Shown here one piece after another: positions 7,955 to 16,583 of a stretch of 64,000 nt of DNA. Each line of letters begins with the position of its first letter. Position 1 is the first letter of the stretch. Made by a program: the position numbers and the translations under genes. Origin of the DNA: Streptococcus pseudopneumoniae (lineage in GTDB: Bacteria > Bacillota > Bacilli > Lactobacillales > Streptococcaceae); contig NZ_JUPG01000155.1 of NCBI RefSeq assembly GCF_001074825.1, forward strand, positions 1 through 64,000. The letters are read 5' to 3'. The notes beneath the pieces were generated by a model. That model ran no database searches. It had not been told where the DNA came from and worked only from the letters and a program-made list of their open reading frames with translations.

Positions 7955-8023
7955 ATGTTGGCAAATATAGGCGTAGGCTTCATATTCGCCCCTATTTCAC
8001 TTGGTTTCGTACTGGACAACTAA
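7955..8023 (+). CDS. Possible 22-aa hydrophobic peptide
   Basis: ATG directly follows the TAA of the acidic 44-aa gene (TAAATG), which favours coupled translation by termination-reinitiation. The 22 residues are nearly all hydrophobic with Gly and Pro (core NIGVGFIFAPISLGFVL) and end in Asp-Asn, so it could insert in the membrane. No ribosome site of its own. A terminator follows at 8043. Confidence 0.35.
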   Translation: MLANIGVGFIFAPISLGFVLDN

Positions 8024-8042
8024 AACACCATGGATAAACTAG

Positions 8043-8074
8043 AAGCTCTCAGAAACGAATCTGGGGGCTTTTGT
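8043..8074 (+). terminator. Intrinsic terminator at the end of the late satellite genes
   Basis: AAGCTCTCAGA at 8043-8053 pairs over 11 bp (with G-U pairs) with TCTGGGGGCTT at 8060-8070 around a 6-nt loop and is followed by TTGTG. Confidence 0.7.
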
Positions 8075-8105
8075 GAGGTCATAATCTTATAAACCACGCG
8101 CTTCA

Positions 8106-8114
8106 TGGTATAAT
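8106..8114 (+). promoter_or_regulatory. Possible extended -10 element with no gene behind it
   Basis: TGGTATAAT at 8106-8114 is a good extended -10 box. The only thing it could transcribe before the terminators at 8143 and 8192 is a short RNA of roughly 50 to 90 nt. No -35 is evident. Confidence 0.35.
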
Positions 8115-8142
8115 ATACCTATCAGCAACTAGCAATAAAAAA

Positions 8143-8166
8143 AGCACGTTTGACCGTGCTAGTTTC
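8143..8166. terminator. Terminator hairpin, possibly bidirectional
   Basis: AGCACG at 8143-8148 pairs with CGTGCT at 8155-8160. An A-run precedes it, so it could also stop minus-strand transcripts. Confidence 0.6.
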
Positions 8167-8191
8167 TTGCCTGCTGAACTCATCAAATCCT

Positions 8192-8243
8192 AGCCCTTTC
8201 GAGGGCTTTTTTGCTCCCCTTTTTGCGTACTTTAGGGGAGCAA
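8192..8243 (+). terminator. UUCG-loop terminator followed by a second hairpin
   Basis: AGCCCT (8192-8197), TTCG loop, AGGGCT (8202-8207), then TTTTT: a strong intrinsic terminator. Its T-run merges into a 10-bp inverted repeat TTGCTCCCCT (8211-8220) / AGGGGAGCAA (8234-8243). This closes the element before the chromosomal uvrA promoter. The rest of the 398-bp gap up to uvrA shows no gene. Confidence 0.75.
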
Positions 8244-8381
8244 GTAGTAAATAGTAATGTTAGTAATTTTTATTAAAAAGCGCGTGATATAAGGGTTAGG
8301 AAGCTCTAAAGAAACATAAAACAAGCAGTTCTTGATTATACTACAAAATCGGCCTTTTGGGTAATAGAATCTCACTTTTTT

Positions 8382-8390
8382 TGGTATAAT
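8382..8390 (+). promoter_or_regulatory. uvrA promoter, extended -10
   Basis: TGGTATAAT at 8382-8390 gives an extended -10 box with no good -35. Transcription would start near 8397, leaving about 25 nt of leader before the ATG at 8422. The box overlaps an in-frame upstream ATG at 8389, so that ATG cannot be the start. Confidence 0.7.
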
Positions 8391-8421
8391 GGTAAGCAAT
8401 AATGGACTAGAAAGAACAAAG

Positions 8422-11253
8422 ATGCAAGATAAAATTGTTATTCATGGGGCGCGTGCCCATAATTTAAAAAATATTGATGTGGAGATTCCGCGAGACAAGC
8501 TGGTTGTTGTGACAGGCTTGTCAGGTTCAGGGAAATCCAGTTTGGCCTTTGACACCCTCTATGCGGAGGGACAACGTCGCTATGTGGAGAGTTTGTCAGC
8601 CTACGCTCGTCAATTCTTGGGAAATATGGAGAAGCCTGATGTGGATGCTATTGATGGTCTCAGCCCTGCTATTTCCATCGACCAAAAAACGACTAGCAAA
8701 AACCCTCGTTCGACCGTGGGAACCACGACTGAAATCAATGACTATCTGCGTCTCCTCTACGCGCGCGTGGGGACGCCTTACTGTATCAACGGGCATGGAG
8801 CTATCAAGGCTTCTTCTGTGGAGCAAATTGTGGATAAGGTTTTGGAGTTACCAGAACGCCAACGCCTGCAAATTTTAGCACCAGTTATCCGTAAGAAAAA
8901 AGGCCAACACAAGAGCGTCATTGAAAAGGTTCAGAAAGACGGCTATGTTCGTGTTCGTGTGGATGGGGAAGTCTATGATGTAACCGAAGTACCAGAGTTG
9001 TCTAAGAGTAAGCAACACAATATTGATGTCGTAGTTGATCGTATTGTCATTAAGGAGGGTATTCGTAGCCGTCTTTTTGATTCCATTGAGGCAGCCCTTC
9101 GTATTGCTGAAGGTTATGTCATTATCGACACCATGGACGATTCGGAGTTGCTCTTCTCTGAGCATTATGCCTGCCCAGTTTGTGGTTTTACTGTCCCAGA
9201 GTTAGAGCCTCGTCTCTTCTCCTTCAATGCTCCTTTTGGTTCATGTAGTGAGTGTGATGGTTTGGGTATTAAGCTAGAGGTGGATACTGATTTGGTAGTG
9301 CCAGATGCTAGCAAAACGCTACGCGAGGGAGCCTTGGCACCTTGGAATCCTATCTCATCCAACTACTATCCAAACATGCTAGAGCAGGCCATGGCAGCCT
9401 TTGGAGTAGATATGAATAAGCCTTTTGAGGATTTGTCAGAAGAAGATAAGAACTTGATTCTCTACGGCTCAGATGGCAAGGAATTTCATTTCCACTATGA
9501 GAATGAATTTGGTGGTGTGCGCGATATTGACATTCCATTTGAAGGAGTTGTCAATAATATCAAACGTCGCTACCATGAAACTAATAGTGACTACACGCGC
9601 ACCCAGATGCGTCTCTACATGAATGAGCTAACCTGCGGAACCTGTCACGGCTATCGTCTCAATGACCAGGCCTTGTCTGTCCGTGTGGGTGGTGAGCAAG
9701 GGCCACATATCGGAGAAATTTCAGACTTGTCTATCGCAGATAACTTGGACTTGGTGAGCCAGCTGACCCTATCTGAAAATGAAACCATCATTGCTCGGCC
9801 TATTCTCAAGGAAATCAAGGACCGTTTGACCTTCCTTAATAACGTGGGTCTTAACTATCTAACCCTGTCTCGTTCGGCAGGAACCCTTTCGGGTGGTGAG
9901 AGTCAGCGTATTCGTTTGGCAACCCAGATTGGATCTAACCTATCAGGCGTCCTTTATATCCTAGACGAGCCGTCGATCGGGCTCCACCAGAGGGATAATG
10001 ACCGTCTGATTGCCAGTTTGAAAAAGATGCGTGATTTGGGCAATACTCTCATCGTGGTGGAACACGACGAAGATACCATGCGTGAGGCGGATTACCTGAT
10101 TGACGTTGGTCCCGGTGCCGGTGTTTTTGGTGGGGAGATTGTTGCTGCAGGAACTCCCAAACAGGTGGCTCGCAACAGTAAGTCTATCACAGGCCAGTAC
10201 TTATCAGGTAAACGTGCTATTCCAGTACCAGAAGAGCGTCGTGTGGGAAATGGTCGCTTTATCGAAGTGATAGGAGCTCGTGAGAATAACTTGCAAAATG
10301 TTACCGCTCGTTTCCCATTAGGAAAATTCATCGCGGTGACAGGGGTATCGGGTTCAGGGAAATCTACCCTAATCAATAGCATCCTCAAAAAAGCTATTGC
10401 TCAGAAGCTCAACCGCAATTCAGACAAGCCTGGTAAATTCAAGACCATCACAGGGATCGAGCATGTAGACCGCTTGATTGATATTGACCAGAGCCCAATC
10501 GGACGAACGCCGAGGTCTAACCCTGCTACCTATACAGGAGTTTTTGACGATATACGTGACCTTTTTGCCCAGACAAACGAGGCCAAGATTCGAGGCTACA
10601 AGAAGGGTCGTTTCAGTTTCAACGTCAAGGGAGGTCGTTGCGAAGCCTGCTCAGGTGACGGGATCATTAAGATTGAGATGCACTTCTTGCCAGACGTTTA
10701 TGTTGCTTGTGAAGTCTGCCACGGGACCCGCTACAACAGTGAAACCCTAGAAGTTCACTACAAGGAAAAAAATATCTCGCAGGTCTTGGATATGACGGTC
10801 AACGATGCGGTAGAATTTTTCCAACATATTCCTAAAATTCAACGCAAACTTCAGACCATCAAGGATGTGGGGCTGGGTTATGTAACGCTAGGGCAACCAG
10901 CTACTACTCTTTCTGGGGGAGAAGCCCAGCGTATGAAGCTGGCTAGCGAACTCCACAAACGCTCGACAGGAAAATCTTTCTACATTCTCGATGAGCCGAC
11001 GACAGGGCTACATACCGAGGATATCGCTCGCTTGCTTAAAGTCTTAGCTCGCTTTGTTGACGATGGCAATACAGTCCTTGTCATTGAGCACAATCTGGAT
11101 GTCATTAAGACAGCAGACCATATTATCGACCTGGGTCCCGAGGGCGGTGTCGGTGGTGGAACCATCATCGCAACGGGAACTCCAGAAGAAGTAGCTGCAA
11201 ACGAAGCCAGCTACACAGGACAGTATTTGAAAGGAAAGTTACATCATGAATAA
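8422..11253 (+). CDS. uvrA: UvrABC excinuclease subunit A
   Basis: UvrA scans DNA for bulky lesions as a dimer and loads UvrB in nucleotide excision repair. The 943-aa protein has two ABC ATPase halves: Walker A GLSGSGKS at residues 32-39 and a second GVSGSGKST in the C-terminal half, with signatures [12 protein letters not shown] and [12 protein letters not shown]. Two zinc modules are visible (CPVC...CSEC and CEAC...CEVC). I chose the ATG giving MQDKIVIHG, the conserved N-terminus; a longer frame from 8389 overlaps the -10 box. The gene overlaps pepP by 8 nt. The satellite ends just upstream, so uvrA expression relies on this short promoter. Confidence 0.98.
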   Translation: MQDKIVIHGARAHNLKNIDVEIPRDKLVVVTGLSGSGKSSLAFDTLYAEGQRRYVESLSAYARQFLGNMEKPDVDAIDGLSPAISIDQKTTSKNPRSTVGTTTEINDYLRLLYARVGTPYCINGHGAIKASSVEQIVDKVLELPERQRLQILAPVIRKKKGQHKSVIEKVQKDGYVRVRVDGEVYDVTEVPELSKSKQHNIDVVVDRIVIKEGIRSRLFDSIEAALRIAEGYVIIDTMDDSELLFSEHYACPVCGFTVPELEPRLFSFNAPFGSCSECDGLGIKLEVDTDLVVPDASKTLREGALAPWNPISSNYYPNMLEQAMAAFGVDMNKPFEDLSEEDKNLILYGSDGKEFHFHYENEFGGVRDIDIPFEGVVNNIKRRYHETNSDYTRTQMRLYMNELTCGTCHGYRLNDQALSVRVGGEQGPHIGEISDLSIADNLDLVSQLTLSENETIIARPILKEIKDRLTFLNNVGLNYLTLSRSAGTLSGGESQRIRLATQIGSNLSGVLYILDEPSIGLHQRDNDRLIASLKKMRDLGNTLIVVEHDEDTMREADYLIDVGPGAGVFGGEIVAAGTPKQVARNSKSITGQYLSGKRAIPVPEERRVGNGRFIEVIGARENNLQNVTARFPLGKFIAVTGVSGSGKSTLINSILKKAIAQKLNRNSDKPGKFKTITGIEHVDRLIDIDQSPIGRTPRSNPATYTGVFDDIRDLFAQTNEAKIRGYKKGRFSFNVKGGRCEACSGDGIIKIEMHFLPDVYVACEVCHGTRYNSETLEVHYKEKNISQVLDMTVNDAVEFFQHIPKIQRKLQTIKDVGLGYVTLGQPATTLSGGEAQRMKLASELHKRSTGKSFYILDEPTTGLHTEDIARLLKVLARFVDDGNTVLVIEHNLDVIKTADHIIDLGPEGGVGGGTIIATGTPEEVAANEASYTGQYLKGKLHHE

Positions 11254-12307
11254 ACGTGTACAAGCATTTCTCACTAAAATGCAAGAAAAAGAACTAGATG
11301 GCATCATTATCAATAACCTTAAAAATGTTTACTACTTGACTGGTTTTTGGGGTTCAAACGGAACAGTCTTTATCAGCCGTGACCGTCAGGTCTTGGTGAC
11401 AGATTCTCGCTATATCATTGCAGCCAAGCAAGAAACCAGTGGTTTTGAGATTGTGGCTGACCGCGATGAATTGGCTGTCATTGCGGGTATTGTTAAGGAT
11501 ATGGGCTTGTCTCGAATTGGTTTTGAGGACGAGATTTCGGTCTCTTATTATCACCGTATGCAGGCAGCCTTTGAAGGAATTGACTTGCTTCCACAAACTC
11601 AGTTTGTTGAAGGTCTTCGAATGATTAAGGATGAGGCGGAGATTGCAGCTATTCGCAAGGCTTGTTCTATCTCAGACCAAGCTTTCCGCGATGCGCTTGA
11701 CTTTATTAAGCCAGGAAAGACTGAAATTGAGATTGCCAACTTCCTTGACTTCCGCATGCGTGAGTTGGGAGCATCTGGCTTGTCTTTTGACACTATTCTA
11801 GCTAGCGGTATCAACTCTTCTAAACCCCATGCCCATCCTATGCACAAACCAGTGGAGCTAGGAGAAGCCATTACCATGGATTTCGGATGTCTTTATGACC
11901 ACTATGTCAGCGATATGACACGGACTATCTACTTGGGGTATGTTAGCGACGAGCAAGCAGAAATCTACAACACAGTTTTGAAGGCTAACCAAGCTCTGAT
12001 TGACCAAGCTAGGGCTGGCTTAGGTTTCCGTGACTTTGACAAAATTCCTCGTGATATTATTATCGAAGCAGGTTATGGCGACTACTTTACCCACGGTATC
12101 GGACACGGTATTGGACTGGATATTCATGAAGAACCTTACTTTAGCCAGACTTCTACAGAAACTATTAAGGCAGGTATGGCCTTGACCGATGAGCCAGGTA
12201 TCTACATCGAAGGCAAATATGGCGTTCGTATCGAGGATGATATTCTGATTACAGAGACAGGTTGTGAATTGTTGACCCTAGCTCCAAAAGAGTTGATAGT
12301 CATTTAG
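11246..12307 (+). CDS. pepP: M24-family aminopeptidase P / Xaa-Pro dipeptidase
   Basis: The 353-aa protein has the creatinase-like N-terminal domain (about residues 1-125) and the pita-bread M24 catalytic domain. Metal ligands are visible: Asp in [17 protein letters not shown] (two Asp), His in [12 protein letters not shown], Glu in TDEPGIY and Glu in GVRIEDD. It removes N-terminal residues before proline in cytoplasmic peptide turnover. Its start lies inside the end of uvrA, so the two are co-transcribed. Confidence 0.93.
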   Translation: MNKRVQAFLTKMQEKELDGIIINNLKNVYYLTGFWGSNGTVFISRDRQVLVTDSRYIIAAKQETSGFEIVADRDELAVIAGIVKDMGLSRIGFEDEISVSYYHRMQAAFEGIDLLPQTQFVEGLRMIKDEAEIAAIRKACSISDQAFRDALDFIKPGKTEIEIANFLDFRMRELGASGLSFDTILASGINSSKPHAHPMHKPVELGEAITMDFGCLYDHYVSDMTRTIYLGYVSDEQAEIYNTVLKANQALIDQARAGLGFRDFDKIPRDIIIEAGYGDYFTHGIGHGIGLDIHEEPYFSQTSTETIKAGMALTDEPGIYIEGKYGVRIEDDILITETGCELLTLAPKELIVI

Positions 12308-12388
12308 TTATTTGTCAAGAAAAAAGTACGAAAATGACGGAAAAAGTCAAAAAAATTTTAAAATAGGTCGCAAGTCGGATGTTTTTTA

Positions 12389-12397
12389 TGGTATAAT
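12389..12397 (+). promoter_or_regulatory. Extended -10 promoter of spx
   Basis: TGGTATAAT at 12389-12397, without a clear -35. It gives about a 35-nt leader ending in AAAGGGG before the spx ATG. Confidence 0.7.
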
Positions 12398-12438
12398 AGA
12401 CTAAACTGATAGTAACATGTAGCGAAAGGGGTAGGTAC

Positions 12439-12837
12439 ATGATTAAAATTTATACAGTCTCAAGTTGTACTAGCTGTAAAAAAGCAAAAACCTGGCTCAA
12501 TGCCCACCAGTTAAGTTATAAAGAACAAAATCTTGGTAAAGAAGGAATTACGAGAGAAGAATTATTGGATATTCTGACAAAAACAGATAACGGAATAGCC
12601 AGCATCGTCTCATCTAAAAATCGCTATGCCAAAGCCCTTGGAGTGGATATTGAAGATTTGAGTGTCAACGAAGTCCTCAATCTGATTATGGAAACACCGA
12701 GAATTTTAAAGAGCCCAATCCTTGTAGATGAAAAACGCCTGCAAGTTGGCTATAAGGAAGACGATATTCGTGCCTTCCTACCACGCTCTGTCCGTAATGT
12801 AGAAAATGCAGAAGCACGTTTGCGTGCAGCTCTATAA
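12439..12837 (+). CDS. spx: Spx-family transcriptional regulator
   Basis: Spx binds the RNA polymerase alpha C-terminal domain and redirects transcription in thiol and oxidative stress. The 132-aa protein has the ArsC-like thioredoxin fold and a redox CxxC at residues 10-13 (CTSC), followed by KKAKTWL. Streptococci carry two paralogs (spxA1, spxA2); I cannot say from this sequence alone which one this is. It stands alone between its own promoter and a strong terminator. Confidence 0.93.
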   Translation: MIKIYTVSSCTSCKKAKTWLNAHQLSYKEQNLGKEGITREELLDILTKTDNGIASIVSSKNRYAKALGVDIEDLSVNEVLNLIMETPRILKSPILVDEKRLQVGYKEDDIRAFLPRSVRNVENAEARLRAAL

Positions 12838-12841
12838 ACAT

Positions 12842-12878
12842 CAAGGCTGGGAGCAATTCTCAGTCTTGTTCTGTTTTA
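12842..12878 (+). terminator. Intrinsic terminator of spx
   Basis: An 11-bp stem CAAGGCTGGGA (12842-12852) with TCTCAGTCTTG (12858-12868), loop GCAAT, followed by a T-rich tract. Confidence 0.8.
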
Positions 12879-12902
12879 ATCTGAAAAAGAAAGAAGAGAG
12901 AA

Positions 12903-13472
12903 ATGAAAAAAATTGTTCTTGTTAGTCTAGCTTTCCTTTTTGTCCTGGTTGGTTGTGGACAGAAAAAAGAAACTGGACCAGCTACAAAAACAGAAAAGGA
13001 TACGCTTCAGTCGGCATTGCCAGTTATTGAAAATGCCGAGAAGAATACAGTTGTGACCAAGACTTTGGTTTTGCCGAAATCAGATGATGGTAGCCAGCAA
13101 ACCCAAACCATTACTTATAAAGACAAGACTTTTTTGAACCTAACCATTCAACAAAAGCGTCCAGTCTCAGATGAGTTGAAGACCTATATTGACCAACATG
13201 GTGTGGAAGAAACTCAAAAAGCTCTTCTCGAGGCGGAGGAGAAGGATGAGTCCATCATAGAAGCTCGTAAATTGGCAGGATTTAAGCTTGAAACTAAACT
13301 ATTGAGTGCAACAGAACTTCAAACAACGACTAGTTTTGATTTTCAAGTTTTGGATGTCAAGAAGGCTTCTCAGTTAGAATATTTGAAGAACATTGGTTTA
13401 GAAAATCTCTTGAAGAATGAACCAAGCAAATATATTTCAGACCGATTGGCAAATGGTGCGACAGAACAATAG
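12903..13472 (+). CDS. YehR/DUF1307-family lipoprotein
   Basis: The N-terminus is a lipoprotein signal: MKK, a hydrophobic core, then LVGC with the lipid-bearing Cys at residue 18. The mature part matches DUF1307 lipoproteins such as YehR, whose function is not established (KDKTFLNLTIQQKRP, then FKLETKLLSATE). It is anchored outside the membrane. AGAAAGAAGAGAG precedes the start. It is monocistronic, followed by the ireB promoter. Confidence 0.85.
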   Translation: MKKIVLVSLAFLFVLVGCGQKKETGPATKTEKDTLQSALPVIENAEKNTVVTKTLVLPKSDDGSQQTQTITYKDKTFLNLTIQQKRPVSDELKTYIDQHGVEETQKALLEAEEKDESIIEARKLAGFKLETKLLSATELQTTTSFDFQVLDVKKASQLEYLKNIGLENLLKNEPSKYISDRLANGATEQ

Positions 13473-13519
13473 AAAATCCAAATAAATAGACTGCCTGAAT
13501 TGTAGAACGTAAGGAATTA

Positions 13520-13528
13520 TGCTATAAT
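13520..13528 (+). promoter_or_regulatory. Extended -10 promoter of the ireB operon
   Basis: TGCTATAAT at 13520-13528, about 30 nt upstream of the ireB ATG, with GGAAAGAGGG as ribosome site. Confidence 0.7.
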
Positions 13529-13558
13529 GGTACTATTCTAAGGAAAGAGGGTGTTAGA

Positions 13559-13825
13559 ATGGGATTTACTGAAGAAACAGTACGTTTTAAATTGGACGAT
13601 TCCAATAAAAAAGAAATTAGCGAAACTTTGACTGATGTCTATGCTTCGTTGAACGATAAGGGCTACAACCCAATTAACCAAATCGTAGGCTACGTATTGA
13701 GTGGAGACCCTGCCTACGTTCCTCGTTATAATAATGCACGAAATCAAATCCGTAAGTATGAGCGTGATGAAATCGTTGAGGAGTTGGTTCGCTACTACCT
13801 AAAAGGACAAGGAGTCGATCTGTAA
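13559..13825 (+). CDS. ireB: IreB-family regulatory phosphoprotein
   Basis: The 88-aa protein matches IreB (DUF965), a small substrate of the PASTA-domain Ser/Thr kinase that links cell-wall stress signalling to resistance in enterococci. Conserved segments are [11 protein letters not shown] near the N-terminus and [19 protein letters not shown] in the middle. It starts a three-gene operon with ruvX (3-nt gap) and the DUF1292 gene, an order conserved in Firmicutes. Confidence 0.95.
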
Positions 13826-13828
13826 CCT

Positions 13829-14248
13829 ATGAGAATTATGGGATTGGACGTCGGTTCAAAAACGGTAGGGGTGGCTATTAGCGATCCGCTCGGTTTTACA
13901 GCTCAAGGGCTTGAAATCATCCAAATCAATGAGGAGCAAGGCCAATTTGGTTTTGACCGCGTTAAAGAGTTGGTTGATACTTATAAGGTGGAACGATTTG
14001 TAGTGGGCTTGCCTAAAAACATGAACAATACAAGCGGACCGCGCGTGGAAGCTAGTCAAGCATACGGAGCAAAGCTAGAAGAGCTTTTTGGTTTACCAGT
14101 AGACTATCAGGATGAACGCTTGACAACAGTGGCTGCTGAGCGCATGTTGATTGAACAAGCAGATATCAGTCGCAATAAGCGCAAGAAAGTCATTGATAAG
14201 TTAGCAGCTCAGCTGATTTTACAAAATTATTTAGATAGAAAATTTTAA
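13829..14248 (+). CDS. ruvX: Holliday junction resolvase-like protein YqgF/RuvX
   Basis: The 139-aa RNase H-fold protein starts with [19 protein letters not shown], containing the first catalytic Asp. GLPKNMNN and DERLTT follow at about residues 64 and 92. The family is linked to 16S rRNA 5'-end maturation and Holliday junction resolution. It is the middle gene of the ireB operon. Confidence 0.95.
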   Translation: MRIMGLDVGSKTVGVAISDPLGFTAQGLEIIQINEEQGQFGFDRVKELVDTYKVERFVVGLPKNMNNTSGPRVEASQAYGAKLEELFGLPVDYQDERLTTVAAERMLIEQADISRNKRKKVIDKLAAQLILQNYLDRKF

Positions 14249-14263
14249 TATAAAGGAGAGGCT

Positions 14264-14569
14264 ATGTCACACGATCATAACCACGACCACGAAGAACGTG
14301 AACTAATCACACTAGTAGATGAGCAAGGAAATGAAACCTTGTTTGAAATCCTTTTGACGATTGACGGAAAAGAAGAATTTGGTAAAAACTATGTTCTTCT
14401 AGTACCAGTTAACGCAGAAGAAGACGAAGACGGACAAGTTGAAATCCAAGCTTACTCATTCATCGAAAACGAAGATGGAACAGAAGGCGAATTGCAACCA
14501 ATCCCAGAAGACTCAGAAGACGAATGGAACATGATTGAAGAAGTCTTCAATAGTTTTATGGAGGAGTAA
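14264..14569 (+). CDS. DUF1292-family protein, 101 aa
   Basis: The protein has a His-rich start ([10 protein letters not shown]) and a very acidic body ending in [10 protein letters not shown], as in YrzB-type DUF1292 proteins. The function is unknown; conserved linkage to ruvX and ireB suggests a shared role. AAAGGAGAGG precedes the start. A hairpin terminator begins at its stop codon. Confidence 0.92.
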   Translation: MSHDHNHDHEERELITLVDEQGNETLFEILLTIDGKEEFGKNYVLLVPVNAEEDEDGQVEIQAYSFIENEDGTEGELQPIPEDSEDEWNMIEEVFNSFMEE

Positions 14570-14591
14570 AAATGTTCAGTGAACATTTTTA
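14569..14591 (+). terminator. Intrinsic terminator of the ireB operon
   Basis: AAAATGTTC (14569-14577, including the last base of the stop codon) pairs perfectly with GAACATTTT (14581-14589) over a 3-nt loop and runs into T. Confidence 0.75.
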
Positions 14592-14688
14592 CCCCAGTTC
14601 CTTAAAATAAGAGAGAACTGGTAAGTCCGGGGGACGTTTTTAGCCCACGTTAATATTCATAGTAGCTAGTTATTAGCTAACCAGGTAA

Positions 14689-14719
14689 GAGGTCGGGACG
14701 AAAATCCTGGCCTCGTTTT
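14689..14719 (+). terminator. Second intrinsic terminator before folC
   Basis: GAGGTCGGGA (14689-14698) pairs with TCCTGGCCTC (14705-14714), two G-U pairs, then GTTTTTG. Between the two terminators (14592-14688) lies a CCAGTTC/GAACTGG hairpin, so a separate short transcript may end here. Confidence 0.7.
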
Positions 14720-14777
14720 TGTTAGTTATGAGACTTTATTGAAGCAGTTGATTGAACCTGTAATTAAGGAGATGTAT

Positions 14778-16028
14778 ATGTTTGAAGTAGAAGAATGGCT
14801 TCATAGTCGGATTGGTTTGAATTTTAGATCAGGTTTGAGCCGAATGCAACAAGCGGTGGATTTATTAGGAAATCCGGAGAAATCTTATCCCATTATCCAT
14901 GTGACGGGGACTAATGGGAAAGGATCTACCATTGCTTTCATGAGGGAGTTATTCATGGGGCATGGAAAAAAAGTTGCGACCTTTACCTCTCCTCATATCG
15001 TCTCTATCAATGATCGAATCTGCATTAATGGGCAACCAATAGCCGATATAGACTTTATCCGTTTAGCTGAGCAGGTCAAGGAGATGGAAAAGACGCTTCT
15101 ACAAACCCATGATCAGTTGTCTTTTTTTGAATTGCTGACCTTGATTGCTTTTCTTTATTTTAGGGAACAAGAGGTGGATTTGGTTTTATTAGAAGTGGGA
15201 ATTGGTGGCTTACTTGACACGACCAATGTGGTAACTGGAGAGATTGCTGTTATCACCTCTATCGGGCTCGACCATCAGGAGACCTTGGGTGATAGTCTAG
15301 AAGCAATCGCAGAGCAGAAAGCCGGTATTTTCAAGGCTGGTAAGAAGGCAGTGATTGCTAAGCTGGCTCCAGAAGCTAGGCTTGTCTGTCAGAAAAAAGC
15401 CGAATCTTTAGCTGTTGCCCTTTATCAGGCAGGCCAGAATTTTTCAATGATGAATGGTGATTTTTCAAGTTCTTTAGGTACTCTTTCCCAGCTGAAAATA
15501 GGATTAGAAGGGGCCTATCAGCAGGAAAATGCTGCCTTGGCGCTACAAGCATTTCTTCTCTTTATGAGAGAAGGAAGGGAAGCTGTTGATGAACAGGTTG
15601 TAAGACATGCTTTGGAGAAGACCCATTGGGCTGGTCGTTTGGAGCGTATTCGCCCGCAGATTTACTTGGATGGTGCCCATAACCTCCCTGCCTTGACTCG
15701 CTTGGTTGAATTTATCAAAGAAAAAGAGCAGGAAGGCTATCGACCTCAAATCCTATTTGGAGCCTTGAAACGCAAGGATTATCAGGGAATGTTGGCTTAT
15801 CTGACTGAAAATTTGCCTCAGGTGGAACTAAAGGTGACCGGCTTTGACTATCAAGGGGCTCTGGAGGAGACAGATGTAATAGGTTACGATGTGATTCCTT
15901 CTTACCGAGAACTTATCAGCAGTTTTGAAGCAAGGGCAGACGCGCAGGACTTGTTGTTCATTACTGGGTCTCTCTATTTTATCTCAGAAGTACGGAGTCA
16001 CCTACAGGAGCATGAGCAGATAAATTGA
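14778..16028 (+). CDS. folC: Folylpolyglutamate synthase / dihydrofolate synthase
   Basis: FolC adds glutamate to dihydropteroate and folates in the cytoplasm. The 416-aa protein has the Mur-ligase P-loop GTNGKGST at residues 44-51, the LLEVGIGG and SIGLDHQETLG active-site segments, and DGAHN near residue 300. I chose the ATG at 14778 (MFEVEEWLHS) because AAGGAG ends 7 nt before it; upstream ATGs at 14739 and 14772 lack proper spacing. The next gene overlaps its stop. Confidence 0.95.
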   Translation: MFEVEEWLHSRIGLNFRSGLSRMQQAVDLLGNPEKSYPIIHVTGTNGKGSTIAFMRELFMGHGKKVATFTSPHIVSINDRICINGQPIADIDFIRLAEQVKEMEKTLLQTHDQLSFFELLTLIAFLYFREQEVDLVLLEVGIGGLLDTTNVVTGEIAVITSIGLDHQETLGDSLEAIAEQKAGIFKAGKKAVIAKLAPEARLVCQKKAESLAVALYQAGQNFSMMNGDFSSSLGTLSQLKIGLEGAYQQENAALALQAFLLFMREGREAVDEQVVRHALEKTHWAGRLERIRPQIYLDGAHNLPALTRLVEFIKEKEQEGYRPQILFGALKRKDYQGMLAYLTENLPQVELKVTGFDYQGALEETDVIGYDVIPSYRELISSFEARADAQDLLFITGSLYFISEVRSHLQEHEQIN

Positions 16029-16444
16029 CCTCTCTAGCAAGTCTTAGTCTCTTAGTAGCATGTTCACAAAGAGTTCAACAGGTTCAACAACCAGCAGCTC
16101 AACCGCAATCACAACCTGTTGCTTCATCTTCCACAGAAAATACAAACCAGGCAGCGACAAGTTCTTCACAAAATACGCCTGAGGCTCAACCAACTAATAT
16201 TGATGGAACTTATACTGGTCAGGACGAAAGAGACCGTATCACTTTGGTAGTGACTGGTACAACTGGCACCTGGATACAGGTAGAAACTGATGGGGAACAA
16301 GAAATCAAGCAGGTTAGCTTTGATGCCTCTAATCAACGCATGATTATTGGGGATGATGTCAAGATTTATGCAATCAATGGAAGTCAGATGATTATCGACG
16401 ATATGGATAGAGAGGCGTCTGATCGCATCGTTTTATCAAAATAG
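16025..16444 (+). CDS. Putative lipoprotein with small beta-rich domain
   Basis: From a TTG overlapping the folC stop (ATTGA), the frame encodes 139 aa. Residues 1-13 are a short hydrophobic stretch ending LLVAC, a lipobox. Then comes a Gln/Ser/Thr-rich linker (to about 55) and a compact domain beginning NIDGTYTGQDE. The signal lacks the usual N-terminal Lys/Arg, and the AGGAG at 16006-16010 is about 14 nt from the TTG, so the true start may differ. It looks like the small surface lipoprotein found after folC in pneumococci; function unknown. Confidence 0.7.
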   Translation: MTSLASLSLLVACSQRVQQVQQPAAQPQSQPVASSSTENTNQAATSSSQNTPEAQPTNIDGTYTGQDERDRITLVVTGTTGTWIQVETDGEQEIKQVSFDASNQRMIIGDDVKIYAINGSQMIIDDMDREASDRIVLSK

Positions 16445-16452
16445 ACTAGAAG

Positions 16453-16478
16453 GAGACTGGATTTTTCGGTCTCTTTTA
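16453..16478 (+). terminator. Intrinsic terminator after the folC operon
   Basis: GAGACTG (16453-16459) pairs with CGGTCTC (16467-16473) over a T-rich loop and is followed by TTTT. Confidence 0.7.
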
Positions 16479-16583
16479 TGATTGCTCAGAAAAATAATCA
16501 TAAATACTTGCCTTCTGTCGAATACCTGAGTTATACTAGTATCAATTACCTGTTTTTAGCATTCAAACTATCAAGGAGGGGAT

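Larger units (their letters stand above)
1..8389. mobile_element. Phage satellite / PICI-like island, right-hand part
   Basis: The stretch combines phage-type genes (Rha antirepressor fragment, HTH proteins, primase, SF3 helicase, ArpU-like late regulator) with many overlapping small unknown genes and an iteron origin. No capsid, portal, tail, lysis or terminase gene is seen, which is the usual content of a streptococcal satellite prophage or phage-inducible chromosomal island. The integrase and CI/Cro switch, expected at the other end, lie left of the window. The right boundary falls between the last element terminator (8243) and the uvrA promoter (about 8382). The exact att site cannot be fixed because the left end is missing. 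Confidence 0.8.

Noticed and set aside
8389-8421. Longer uvrA start at ATG 8389
   Set aside because: This ATG overlaps the -10 box and would lie upstream of the transcript start.
16514-16524. Second cin-box (TCGAATAC) before cls
   Set aside because: It does not match TACGAATA.
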